This document shows positions 55,868 through 63,923 of a DNA stretch of 64,000 bases, piece after piece. This DNA is from a bacterium (GTDB lineage Bacteria > Pseudomonadota > Alphaproteobacteria > Caulobacterales > Hyphomonadaceae): NCBI GenBank assembly GCA_016125045.1, contig WGML01000004.1, positions 230,309 through 294,308 on the forward strand, written 5' to 3'. Positions within the stretch are counted from its first letter, which is position 1. Each line of letters starts with the position of its first letter. The position numbers were made by a program, and so were the translations under genes. A model generated the notes under the pieces. That model ran no database searches. It saw nothing but the letters and a program-made list of their open reading frames with translations, and had not been told where the DNA came from.

Positions 55868-57151
55868 ATGTTGCCGGTGTTGAAGCACATCGTTGAAGCC
55901 GACGCCCGGCGGGTGTTGACCGGACGTCTCGGCGCCTGGTGGGATGGTCGTGACTACGTCCCTGAATCGAACGATGAAAACACGTCAGCGGACCAGGTCT
56001 CGGCCCCGGCTCCCGCCAAGGGCGGTCCGGAAGCGCCAGCGGTTCCATCAGTCGCCCCTCCAATTGTTGCGACCGCCGACAAGGAGAAGGCGTTAGCTTC
56101 CCTACCGGCGCCCTCGGTTCGGCGGGGCCGTGATGCGGGGGAGGACGCAGACCCACGGGTCGCGGCGCTCGAAGCGCTCTGGGGGAGCGGCAGACTCGGA
56201 CCAGGGTCAGACGCGCTCGATGCGTGCATGCTCGACGCCATGTTCGCCCGGCTTGGGGACGAAGGCGGGATCGGCTTCATCGGGGTCGACGCCCAGACCG
56301 TCATCGCGTGTCGTGAGCGATCAGAGCGTCCGTTCAAGGCGATCGAATGGCGCGAGCCGGGGGTGGAACGGCTGCGTGAGCTCGCGCCCTTTGCGGAGAT
56401 CGCGATCGGCGATGTGGATCGGCCCCGGGGCCTCGCCGATGCGTCGCTCGCGGGATTACTGACGCTGGATTGCTTTGCGTTCGGAGATCACAAGTCCGGT
56501 CTTGTCACTCGCGCCCATCGGGCTTTGCGCGAAGACGGCCGGTGGGTGTTCCTGGAAGTGACACGGTGCACAACGAGGGCTCCGGCGGCTGCCTTCGCAT
56601 CGGCGTGGGCCGAGCCGCAGGTCGCTTCGGACGACGAAATTCTCGGGTTGCTGCACGCCGCCGGCTTTGCCAGCGTCCACCGGGCCGACGTCGGCGATCT
56701 CTATTGCGCCGCCGCTGCCGCTGCGTTCGACCGGATCGGTCGCGAGCTGGACAGCGTGGTTTCGGGCGCAGCGCCGAGGCTGCTTCAGGAATTGTCGTGG
56801 GAGATGCAAAGCGCTCGTGCGCGCATTCGCGCGATTCAGGGCGGCGCGCTCCGGGTCGGGCTGTGGAGCGCGGTCAAGACCGAAGGAGCGCCAAATCCAT
56901 TTGGCGAGGGTGCTGAAGTGATGGAGCGGCAGGATCTGCCCGTTCCTGCGGAGCGCAAGCAGGCCAAGGGGCCGCCCAAGAAAGCGGCGAAGCCCGCGAC
57001 GAAACCTCCGCCAAGCCGAAAGGCTTTGACGTCCGCCGCTCCCCCGGCGCACGTTCCGCCGACTCCGACGCCCGCCGCGGTCGAGATCGAAGAGGAAGCG
57101 GAAGCCCCCGAGGCGATGGACCAGAGCGCCGTGGACGCTCTGTTCGACTAA
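55868..57151 (+). CDS. methyltransferase-like protein with a CheY-binding-like C-terminal peptide
   Basis: 427 residues in four parts: an N-terminal segment (LKHIVEADARRVLTGRLGAWWDG), an Ala/Pro-rich linker (about 35-95), and a methyltransferase-like domain (about 95-300; IGFIGVDAQTVIACRER, ERLRELAPFAEIAIGDVDRP, then LTLDCFAFGDHKSGLVTRAHRALREDGRWVFLEVTR) in which the glycine-rich SAM loop is not recognisable. A Lys/Ala/Pro-rich linker (about 355-410) leads to the last residues DQSAVDALFD. That tail resembles the S/D-Q-x-x-I/V-D-x-L-L/F peptides of FliM and CheZ. The function is unknown; it may be a non-catalytic scaffold. Confidence 0.75.
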   Translation: MLPVLKHIVEADARRVLTGRLGAWWDGRDYVPESNDENTSADQVSAPAPAKGGPEAPAVPSVAPPIVATADKEKALASLPAPSVRRGRDAGEDADPRVAALEALWGSGRLGPGSDALDACMLDAMFARLGDEGGIGFIGVDAQTVIACRERSERPFKAIEWREPGVERLRELAPFAEIAIGDVDRPRGLADASLAGLLTLDCFAFGDHKSGLVTRAHRALREDGRWVFLEVTRCTTRAPAAAFASAWAEPQVASDDEILGLLHAAGFASVHRADVGDLYCAAAAAAFDRIGRELDSVVSGAAPRLLQELSWEMQSARARIRAIQGGALRVGLWSAVKTEGAPNPFGEGAEVMERQDLPVPAERKQAKGPPKKAAKPATKPPPSRKALTSAAPPAHVPPTPTPAAVEIEEEAEAPEAMDQSAVDALFD

Positions 57152-57250
57152 CGCACGCGACACCGTTGCGGGCTTGCGTGAGCGTTGGCAGGGCTTATGA
57201 CGGGCCGTCCCGATCTGGGGACGCGAGCACCGGACCAAAGGGTCTCCCCC

Positions 57251-58291
57251 ATGTTCGATCATGCGGCCTTCGCCGGCCACGAAAGCGTCCATCATTTTCA
57301 CGATCGTGAGGCGGGGCTCCGCGCAATCATCGCGATCCACTCGACGCGACGGGGGCCGGCAGCCGGCGGCTGCCGCATGTGGAAGTATGCGTCCTCGGAC
57401 GCGGCGCTGACCGACGCTTTGAGGCTGTCGCAGGGCATGAGCTACAAGAACGCGATGGCGGACCTGCCGCTCGGGGGCGGCAAGGCGGTGATCATTGGCG
57501 ATTCGCACACTGAAAAGTCTCCTGAGCTGTTTCGAGCATTCGGGGACGCCGTGAATTCGCTTGCTGGACGATATTGGACCGCTGAGGATGTCGGGGTCTC
57601 CCCGACCGACATGGCGTTCGCGGCCGAGCGCACCAAGTATGTCGCAGGATTGGCGGAGGGCGCAGCTGCAAGCGGGGACCCTTCACCGGTGACGGCGCGC
57701 GGCGTGTTCCTCGGGGTTAAGGCGTGTGCGCGCCAGGCTTGGGGAGATGACGACCTCTCCGGCCGCAAGGTGGCGGTTCAGGGCGTGGGCCATGTCGGAG
57801 GGCGGGTGTGCGAACTGCTGGCTGAAGCCGGGGCAACACTTGTCATCACAGACGTCCACTCGGATCTCCTGCGATCCGTCGCTAAGGCCACGGGGGCCAG
57901 CGTTGTGGAGCCGGATGCGATCTATGACCAGGATGTCGATATCTTTTCGCCCAACGCACTTGGCGCGATCCTCAATCCTGAGACGCTCGCCCGCCTATCG
58001 TGCAGAATCATCGCGGGCGGCGCCAACAACCAGCTTGCAACACCCGACATCGGCGACCAGCTGGCTGAGCGCGGACTCATCTACGCGCCAGACTACGTCA
58101 TCAACGGCGGCGGAATCATCAACGTGGCGTCGGAGATTTCCGGCGTGTTCGATGCGGACTGGGTTGAGCAGAAGCTTCAGCGTCTGATCGTCACACTGTC
58201 GGAGGTTCTGGCTCAGGCTGCAACGGAATCGAGGGGAGCCAACCGAGTAGCGGACGAAATCGCTCGTCGCCGGATAGGCGAAGTGGGATGA
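57251..58291 (+). CDS. leucine dehydrogenase (Glu/Leu/Phe/Val dehydrogenase family)
   Basis: 346 residues from ATG 57251, with AAGGG eight bases upstream. Substrate-site lysines are in GGCRMWKY and the catalytic DLPLGGGKAVI. The NAD domain has VAVQGVGHVGGRVCELLAEAGATLVITD. The size and ADYVINGGGIINVASEI-like end match leucine/valine dehydrogenase, which reversibly deaminates branched-chain amino acids to 2-oxo acids. This fits the acyl-CoA dehydrogenase 0.6 kb downstream, though that link is inference. Confidence 0.92.
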   Translation: MFDHAAFAGHESVHHFHDREAGLRAIIAIHSTRRGPAAGGCRMWKYASSDAALTDALRLSQGMSYKNAMADLPLGGGKAVIIGDSHTEKSPELFRAFGDAVNSLAGRYWTAEDVGVSPTDMAFAAERTKYVAGLAEGAAASGDPSPVTARGVFLGVKACARQAWGDDDLSGRKVAVQGVGHVGGRVCELLAEAGATLVITDVHSDLLRSVAKATGASVVEPDAIYDQDVDIFSPNALGAILNPETLARLSCRIIAGGANNQLATPDIGDQLAERGLIYAPDYVINGGGIINVASEISGVFDADWVEQKLQRLIVTLSEVLAQAATESRGANRVADEIARRRIGEVG

Positions 58292-58471
58292 CAATGATGC
58301 AGAAATGTCGCTTCTTGCTGCGGTGCAGCGAGGGGGGATTGACGACCGTCGCCCTGGCCCGCAGTTTGCACACCATCACCGGGATGAGGCGAGGCGATCG
58401 TCTTCATTCGAAGCGTGTTGGTTTCTTTTTCGGACCACGCGCATAGCGTACAGAGTGGGCTCGGGGGTCCA

Positions 58472-58750
58472 ATGTCTGAAGTTGTGGTGCAGATCAGCGC
58501 TGACGAAGTTCAGGACGGCGTAATCCTGTCCAAGGCGCTGGAGGCGTTCGCCAAATGGAGCGAAGAGTCCGGAATGACGGGCACCGACGGGGACGCCCCT
58601 GACATCATGATGATGACCGAACGGTCGGATGTTGGCATTCGGCGTCGTCTGGTGTTTCAGGATCGCGACCATGCGGCGCGTTTTCTGGTCTACTGGCGCA
58701 ATGAGCGCGGCCGGGCCCGCGGCTCCGATGGCGCGCTGCTCGGGGTGTGA
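58472..58750 (+). CDS. uncharacterised 92-residue protein
   Basis: ATG 58472. The protein reads MSEVVVQISADEVQDG, has a middle with DIMMMTERSDVGIRRRLVFQDRDHAARFLVYWRNERGR, and a short end. The alternating hydrophobic pattern suggests a small alpha/beta domain; no cysteines, no signal and no membrane segment. I recognise no family. A TTGACG (58339-58344) with a weak -10 CAGTTT at 17 bases may be its promoter. Ribosome site weak (GGGGG). It lies between leucine dehydrogenase and the acyl-CoA dehydrogenase on the same strand. Confidence 0.6.
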   Translation: MSEVVVQISADEVQDGVILSKALEAFAKWSEESGMTGTDGDAPDIMMMTERSDVGIRRRLVFQDRDHAARFLVYWRNERGRARGSDGALLGV

Positions 58751-58796
58751 ACCGACGCTAAGGCAAGCCGGACGTCCTTATTTTTCGCGCGGCTTT

Positions 58797-58837
58797 TATA
58801 ATCCTGCGACCAATTCACGTCTTGCATCCCCTTGCAT
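58797..58837 (+). promoter_or_regulatory. consensus -10 box and tandem repeat before the acyl-CoA dehydrogenase gene
   Basis: A perfect TATAAT (58797-58802) without a good -35 is followed by two direct copies of CTTGCAT at 58821-58827 and 58831-58837, spaced exactly 10 bases apart. The repeats would sit in the early transcribed region. Confidence 0.4.
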
Positions 58838-58905
58838 GATCCGCCCGCGCAACCGAAACGTGTAGGGAGCGTTGGGACGGGTCGCGCCGGGAGGAGATCG
58901 CCAAG

Positions 58906-60078
58906 ATGCACAACGTCACCGCAATGAGCGAGGAGCAGGCCGCCATCAAGGATGCGGTGGAGCGCACCTGCGCGGCGTTTCCCGCGGAGTACTGGCGCAA
59001 GGTCGACGAAACCGGCGAATGGCCGGAAGCCTTCACGAAGGCGATGGCGGAGGGCGGCTGGCTCGGCGTCGCAATGCCCGAAGAGGTCGGGGGGGCGGGT
59101 CTCGGCCTGACGGAAGCGGCGATCGTGATGCAGACCGTCACGCGCTCAGGGGCAGGGTTCTCGGGCGCCTCCGCGATCCACCTGAATATTTTCGGCCCCA
59201 AGCCCCTCGAACGTTTCGGTACGGCCGAACAGAAGCAGGTTCACCTCCCCAAGATCATCTCGGGCGAGCAGAAAATGTGCTTTGCGGTCACAGAGCCGAA
59301 TTCCGGACTCGACACCTCAAGCCTCGAAACCAAAGCGGAGCGGACAAATTCCGGCTACGTCATCAACGGACGTAAAATCTGGACCACTGGTGCGCAGCGG
59401 GCCGACAAAATCCTCATCATCGCGCGCACAACGCCGAAGGATCAGTGCGCCAAGCCCTATCTTGGTCTGTCTCTCTTCTACACCGACTTCAACCGCGGCC
59501 AGATCGACGCCAAGCCGATCCCGAAAATGGGCCGCAAGGCGGTCGAGTGCAACATGCTCTACATTGACGGGCTGGAAGTCCCCCGAGAGGACCTGATCGG
59601 CGAAGAAGGCGAGGGCTTCAAATACTTGCTCCAGGGCTTGAACCCGGAACGGGTGCTGTTCGCGGTCGAGGCGATCGGTCTTGGTTTCGCCGCGCTTGAG
59701 CGGGCGTCCCAATACGCGAAGGAACGCGTGGTGTTTGGCCGCCCGATCGGCCAGAATCAGGGCGTCGCGCATCCGCTGGCGCGGTGCTGGGCGGAACTCT
59801 CGGCTGCGGAGCTTCTATCCTATAAGGCGGCAAAACTCTTCGATGACGGGCTCGACTGCGGAGCGGAAGCGAACGCCGCCAAATACCTCGGCGCAGAAGC
59901 GGGCTTCAATGCTTGCGAAGCCTCCGTGCTCGCACATGGCGGCATGGGCTATGCGAAGGAGTATGATGTCGAGCGGTATATGCGCGAGGCGATGATCGCC
60001 CGGATCGCCCCCGTCAGCCGCGAGATGATCCTGAATTTCATCTCTGAACGGGTCCTGGGGCTGCCGAAAAGCTATTGA
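58906..60078 (+). CDS. acyl-CoA dehydrogenase family protein
   Basis: 390 residues with the complete ACAD fold: N-terminal helices, FAVTEPNSGLDTSS (FAD/substrate loop), YVINGRKIWTTGAQRADKILII beta domain, and C-terminal helices with RVVFGRPIGQNQGVAHPLA and AKYLGAEAGFNACEASVLAHGGMGYAKEYDVERYMREA. The usual Y-E-G-T segment carrying the catalytic glutamate reads ARIAPVSREMIL instead, as in a subgroup of bacterial ACADs. The substrate is unknown. GGGAGGAGA precedes the ATG. Confidence 0.93.
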   Translation: MHNVTAMSEEQAAIKDAVERTCAAFPAEYWRKVDETGEWPEAFTKAMAEGGWLGVAMPEEVGGAGLGLTEAAIVMQTVTRSGAGFSGASAIHLNIFGPKPLERFGTAEQKQVHLPKIISGEQKMCFAVTEPNSGLDTSSLETKAERTNSGYVINGRKIWTTGAQRADKILIIARTTPKDQCAKPYLGLSLFYTDFNRGQIDAKPIPKMGRKAVECNMLYIDGLEVPREDLIGEEGEGFKYLLQGLNPERVLFAVEAIGLGFAALERASQYAKERVVFGRPIGQNQGVAHPLARCWAELSAAELLSYKAAKLFDDGLDCGAEANAAKYLGAEAGFNACEASVLAHGGMGYAKEYDVERYMREAMIARIAPVSREMILNFISERVLGLPKSY

Positions 60079-60129
60079 ATCGTTCCCAATGTTCCCGCAG
60101 GGACGCCCAAAGCCCGACGCGGCGGGAGC

Positions 60130-60417
60130 TTAGCGGGTCTCGCGCCATTTCTCCATCGCCGCGGAGATGAGGAAAGTCTCCCGGTATTTCGGCGAATCGG
60201 ATGCGCGTGGCGGCTTTTGCGATGTCAGCGCCATGATTTCCGCAAGCTTGTTGTGGGCCGCACCGGCATGGCCCGCCCCGATATGCGCGTGCAACTCAAC
60301 CAGCGCGCTCGAAAGCGGATCGTGGGCCCGGATGACGAAATAGGGCTCGTCTTCGGCAAGGTCCGGATAGACGTCGTATTTTGAAGGATTGGCCTTTGAG
60401 CCAAGTGGAGCGGGCAT
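60130..60417 (-). CDS. uncharacterised 95-residue protein
   Basis: ATG 60417 with GAGGTG five bases upstream. The protein begins MPAPLGSKANPSKYDVYPDL and contains DEPYFVIRAHDPLSSALVELHAHIGAGHAGAAHNKL, with several histidines, and ends EMEKWRETR-like. Short proteins with 'PYFVIRAHDPLS' are found in alphaproteobacteria without assigned function. It converges with the acyl-CoA dehydrogenase gene, 51 bases apart. Confidence 0.75.
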   Translation of the reverse strand: MPAPLGSKANPSKYDVYPDLAEDEPYFVIRAHDPLSSALVELHAHIGAGHAGAAHNKLAEIMALTSQKPPRASDSPKYRETFLISAAMEKWRETR

Positions 60418-60549
60418 CGGACACCTCAAGCGACAAGCTGATCCGTCACCCTGTACGGATTCCGCTACTCCCGCCAGCCGGGACGCCGCCGATTAACCAT
60501 TGGTCAACTCAAACCGTCGGAGCCTCTCCCCAGCTTGAGGATTGGGCCC

Positions 60550-61329
60550 ATGGATACGAGCAAGGCGCTCGCCGCTGCTCCGATAGGGGTCGCCGCCGCC
60601 CTGAGGTCGGCGTCAGCGTCGACAGGCGTCGATTTCGGTTTTCTGGTTCGCACCGCCGCCCGCGAAAGCGGGTTTGACGCGAATGCGAAGGCGTCGTCGT
60701 CAAGTGCGACCGGCCTCTTCCAGTTCACCGAGGGCACCTGGCTCACCACGCTTGAGCGATACGGCGAGGCTCACGGGGTCGATGCAGCATCTTTAAGCCG
60801 ATCTCAGCAACTCGCCCTTCGCACCGACCCTGAACTCGCATCGCGGATGGCGGCGGAGCTGACGCGCGAGAACGCATCCATTCTGTCGAAGCGTATCGGG
60901 CGCGAACCGAACGGGGGTGAGCTCTACGCAGCCCATTTCCTCGGCGCCGCAGGAGCAGCGAAGCTGATCAACGCGTTGGAAGGGGGGGACGGGACCGCAG
61001 ACGCGGCAGCGCTCTTTCCATCCGCCGCGCACGCAAACCCGTCAATCTTCCGAAACAGCGCGGGCAGTCCAGCGACCCTGTCAGACCTTTACGCCAAACT
61101 GACCGCCGCTCATGGAGCGGGATCCGCACAAGCCTCTACCGACGGAACGGCGACCTCCGCGCAGGTCCAGCCCGTCCCCGGATTTGCGGGGTCACCTCGC
61201 GCGGACCAGCTGCAACTGAGCGTCCAGATGCTGGCGCTCCTGTTTGAGCTGCAGAGCGAGACGCTTCGCGATGGTGAGCACAATCAGGCGGCGGAGCGCG
61301 ACCGCCTATCCGGCGATCGCAGCGCCTGA
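60550..61329 (+). CDS. SLT-type lytic transglycosylase-like protein without a signal peptide
   Basis: 259 residues from ATG 60550 (MDTSKALAAAPIG), with GAGGA nine bases upstream. An SLT-like lysozyme domain is at about residues 15-150: LVRTAARESGFDANAKA with the catalytic-type Glu, SSSATGLFQFTEGTWL, and GELYAAHFLGAAGAAKLINAL. The C-terminal part is Ala/Gly/Ser-rich. No Sec signal is visible, as in some flagellum- or secretion-associated transglycosylases exported by other means. The 3' end overlaps the convergent CoA-transferase gene by 24 bases. Confidence 0.85.
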   Translation: MDTSKALAAAPIGVAAALRSASASTGVDFGFLVRTAARESGFDANAKASSSSATGLFQFTEGTWLTTLERYGEAHGVDAASLSRSQQLALRTDPELASRMAAELTRENASILSKRIGREPNGGELYAAHFLGAAGAAKLINALEGGDGTADAAALFPSAAHANPSIFRNSAGSPATLSDLYAKLTAAHGAGSAQASTDGTATSAQVQPVPGFAGSPRADQLQLSVQMLALLFELQSETLRDGEHNQAAERDRLSGDRSA

Positions 61330-62520
61330 GGCAAGCATCCCATCGATTTCGGCCGGGCTGTACCCGACAGACGCGAGGACTTCGCGCGTATGTTCGCCAG
61401 GCTCCGGCGGTCTCCCCTTGGGCAGGTCGTCCACGCCGACGAACCGCACCGGTCCCGCGGGCGACCGGTAGGTTTCACCAGGCGTCTTCGACGGGGCGTC
61501 GATGATCGCACCCGAGGCGATCACTTGAGGGTCGGCCGCGACTTCTCCAAGTGTCTGGCAAGGCGCCCAGGCAAGTTCCTCCGCGTCCATGCGTGCCGCA
61601 AGCTCGTCACGCGTGAAGCGGGCGCAGGCCTCGTCGAAGATGCGGGTGAGTTCGGCCGAGTGTTTGTGGCGCCCTCGGCCATCCTGGAAGCGCTCATCAC
61701 TGAGGATTTCCTCCACGCCGAACGCGCGGGCGATGCGGGGCACGTCGACCTCGCCAACCCGCGCGACGAGACAGATCCAATGATCATCGCGGGTGCGGAA
61801 GAAGTTCGATGTTGGAACATAGGGCTCGTGCCGTGGCCGGGTTGAGGCGATCCGGTCGAAAAACAGCTGGATGGAGAAGTCCGTCGCGATGGTGAACAAG
61901 CCTGCCCGCAACAGGGAGACATCCACGAGCCGTCCCTTGCCGGTCCGCGACGCCTCGATCAGCGCGGCGTTGATCGCGGCGACTGCTGTGATGGAGGTGG
62001 TGAGGTCTCCCGCCGCGGTGCGGACCGGAAACAGGTCGGTTCCTTTTGGGGCCGTCAGCCGGGCGAGCCCCGTTCGCGACCAGAATGCAGCGATATCGAA
62101 GCCCGGTCGATTCGCATCCGGGCCTTCAAGTCCGTATCCCGTGAGGGCGCAATAGACCAGTCGCGGATTGCGGGCCGACAGCGTCTCATAGTCCAGCCCG
62201 GATCGTTCAATCCCTCCCGGACGCACATTTGTCAGGAACACGTCGGCGGTGTCCGCGAGCCGACGGATCGCCTCCCGCCCGTCCTCCGTTCGGGCGTCGA
62301 GCACGACGCCCTTCTTGCCGCGGTTGGTGAAGTCGAATGAGGGATTGTCCGACAGGTGCTCCTTGCCCGAGCCGCGGGTCGGAAAGCTCTTGCGCACAGG
62401 GTCGCCGCCCGGCGGTTCGATCTTGATCACGTCCGCGCCCCAGTCGGCTAGGACCGCGCCGGCGGCTGGCGCCGCATAGTAAGTGGCGTGCTCGATCACC
62501 CGAATGCCTTGAAGCAGCAT
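61306..62520 (-). CDS. class III (CaiB/BaiF) CoA-transferase
   Basis: 404 residues from ATG 62520 behind GGAGGAAG. Family blocks: LQGIRVIEHATYYAAPAAGAVLADWGADVIKIEPPGGDPVR at the start, NRGKKGVVLD, ADVFLTNVRPGGIERSGLDYE (with the catalytic-type Asp/Asn region), LVYCALTGYG and the C-terminal GEHTREVLASVGYSPAEIDGM. It transfers CoA between organic acids (for example 2-methylacyl, carnitine or oxalate derivatives); the substrate is unknown. It is divergent from the DUF2336 gene. Confidence 0.94.
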   Translation of the reverse strand: MLLQGIRVIEHATYYAAPAAGAVLADWGADVIKIEPPGGDPVRKSFPTRGSGKEHLSDNPSFDFTNRGKKGVVLDARTEDGREAIRRLADTADVFLTNVRPGGIERSGLDYETLSARNPRLVYCALTGYGLEGPDANRPGFDIAAFWSRTGLARLTAPKGTDLFPVRTAAGDLTTSITAVAAINAALIEASRTGKGRLVDVSLLRAGLFTIATDFSIQLFFDRIASTRPRHEPYVPTSNFFRTRDDHWICLVARVGEVDVPRIARAFGVEEILSDERFQDGRGRHKHSAELTRIFDEACARFTRDELAARMDAEELAWAPCQTLGEVAADPQVIASGAIIDAPSKTPGETYRSPAGPVRFVGVDDLPKGRPPEPGEHTREVLASVGYSPAEIDGMLASGAAIAG

Positions 62521-62661
62521 CTCTTCCTCCCGCTGGAACGGCCTTCGCCGACCGGTTTTTCGATCATTGCCTGCGCGATGCCGATCGAGCTGTAAAGCCT
62601 TGTTAACCCGCTGACCTCCATCGTCGAAAGAGTTCAGAATCGCGGCACGGGATGTCATCCG

Positions 62662-63840
62662 ATGACAGTGGCCACCATGAGGGCAAGCCTGACCGAGAAC
62701 GACATCCGTCGTCTGGTGAAAGGTGGAACGCCGGAAGAACGTGCAGGAGCGGCGCAGAAAATCTGTCGCCGCATCGATGGACTGCAGCTCCTCCCGGAAG
62801 ACAAGGCTCACGCCGGACAGATCCTGGCGCTGTTGGCGAACGACGCCGCCGACCTCGTTCGCCGGACGCTCGCGGTCACCTTGCGGAACTCACCGAACCT
62901 GCCGCGTGAGGTGGCGCTGAAGCTCGCCAAGGACATCGACGCGATCGCGACGCCCGTTCTGAAGAATTCTCCGGTGTTCACCGACGAAGATCTGATCGAG
63001 ATCATCGCGGCGAGCGACGCTGCAAAACAGGTGGCGATCGCCGAACGCTCCGCGCTGAGCGAGGCCGTGGTCGAAGCGATTGTCGATCATGGCGAGGAAA
63101 GAGCCGTCGAAGTGGCCGCCCTGAATGAAGGGGCGGCGTTCTCCGATCTCGCGTTCAACCGTACGATTGATCGATTTGGCGAATCCGCCGCCGTCCAGGC
63201 TGCGGTGATTTCGCGTGCGACGCTGCCCATGCATGTCACCGAGCGGCTTGTGAACCTGGTCACGGGAGAATTGTTCGACAAGCTGGTCAACCGTCACGAA
63301 CTACCGCCCCAGCTCGCGATCGAACTCGCCAACGCAACGCGTGAGCGCGCGACGATCGATCTCGTCGAGCAGGCGGGTCTGGCGAGCGATATGGGCCGCT
63401 TCGTGCAACAGCTGCATCTGAACGGCCGTCTTACGCCTTCGCTCGTGATGCGCGGACTGTGCCTCGGTCAGATGGCGTTCGTCGAATGGGCGGTCGCGGA
63501 GTTGGCCGGCATCCCGCGTCAGAAGGCGTGGCTGATGATCCATGACGCCGGCGTGCTGGGCCTGAAGACGGTGTTTGAACGGGCCGGGCTTCCCTCGGGG
63601 ATGTTCACGGCGTTCCGTCTGGCCTTGGAGGTTTACCACAACACCGAGATGGACGGCGGTCCGGGCGACCGGGAGCGTTTCCGCCAACGGATGGTGGAGC
63701 GCGTGCTGACCCAGTTCCAGGCGATCCCGCGCGCCGATCTCGACTACTTGCTCGAGAAACTCAACGCGGTGGAGCAAGCTGGTGAAATTGCGGACCGGGC
63801 GTCTCAGAATCCACCGGAGCGGGTCGCCCCGGCCGCCTGA
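62662..63840 (+). CDS. DUF2336 family protein
   Basis: 392 residues, almost all helical, with HEAT-like alternation (LALLANDAADLVRRTLAVTLRNSPNLPREVALKLAKDID). The DUF2336 core includes LTERLVNLVTGELFDKLV-like and MAFVEWAVAELAGIPRQKAWLMIHDAG. The family is alphaproteobacterial and uncharacterised, though some members lie by polar or flagellar genes. No signal peptide or membrane helix. Start ATG 62662 (MTVATMRASL); ATG 62677 is an alternative. The gene is followed directly by an IS. Confidence 0.9.
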   Translation: MTVATMRASLTENDIRRLVKGGTPEERAGAAQKICRRIDGLQLLPEDKAHAGQILALLANDAADLVRRTLAVTLRNSPNLPREVALKLAKDIDAIATPVLKNSPVFTDEDLIEIIAASDAAKQVAIAERSALSEAVVEAIVDHGEERAVEVAALNEGAAFSDLAFNRTIDRFGESAAVQAAVISRATLPMHVTERLVNLVTGELFDKLVNRHELPPQLAIELANATRERATIDLVEQAGLASDMGRFVQQLHLNGRLTPSLVMRGLCLGQMAFVEWAVAELAGIPRQKAWLMIHDAGVLGLKTVFERAGLPSGMFTAFRLALEVYHNTEMDGGPGDRERFRQRMVERVLTQFQAIPRADLDYLLEKLNAVEQAGEIADRASQNPPERVAPAA

Positions 63841-63898
63841 TCTGAATTCGGCGGGCTTTGGCCGAGGCTGTGTAAAAACGGCGAAGCAGTTCATGATT

Positions 63899-63915
63899 CC
63901 TGAGATGGTCTCAGG
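63899..63915 (+). promoter_or_regulatory. hairpin covering the transposase ribosome site
   Basis: CCTGAGA (63899-63905) pairs perfectly with TCTCAGG (63909-63915) around TGG. The 3' arm shares its last bases with the AGGAGG ribosome site (63913-63918), so folding would occlude it. Confidence 0.5.
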
Positions 63916-63923
63916 AGGTTTTG

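Noticed and set aside
58288..58446. 52-codon ORF (MTMMQKCRF...) whose ATG overlaps the leucine dehydrogenase stop
   Set aside because: The ATGA overlap is attractive, but third positions become A/T-mixed in the second half and the sequence shows no family. Considered more likely leader DNA of the next gene.
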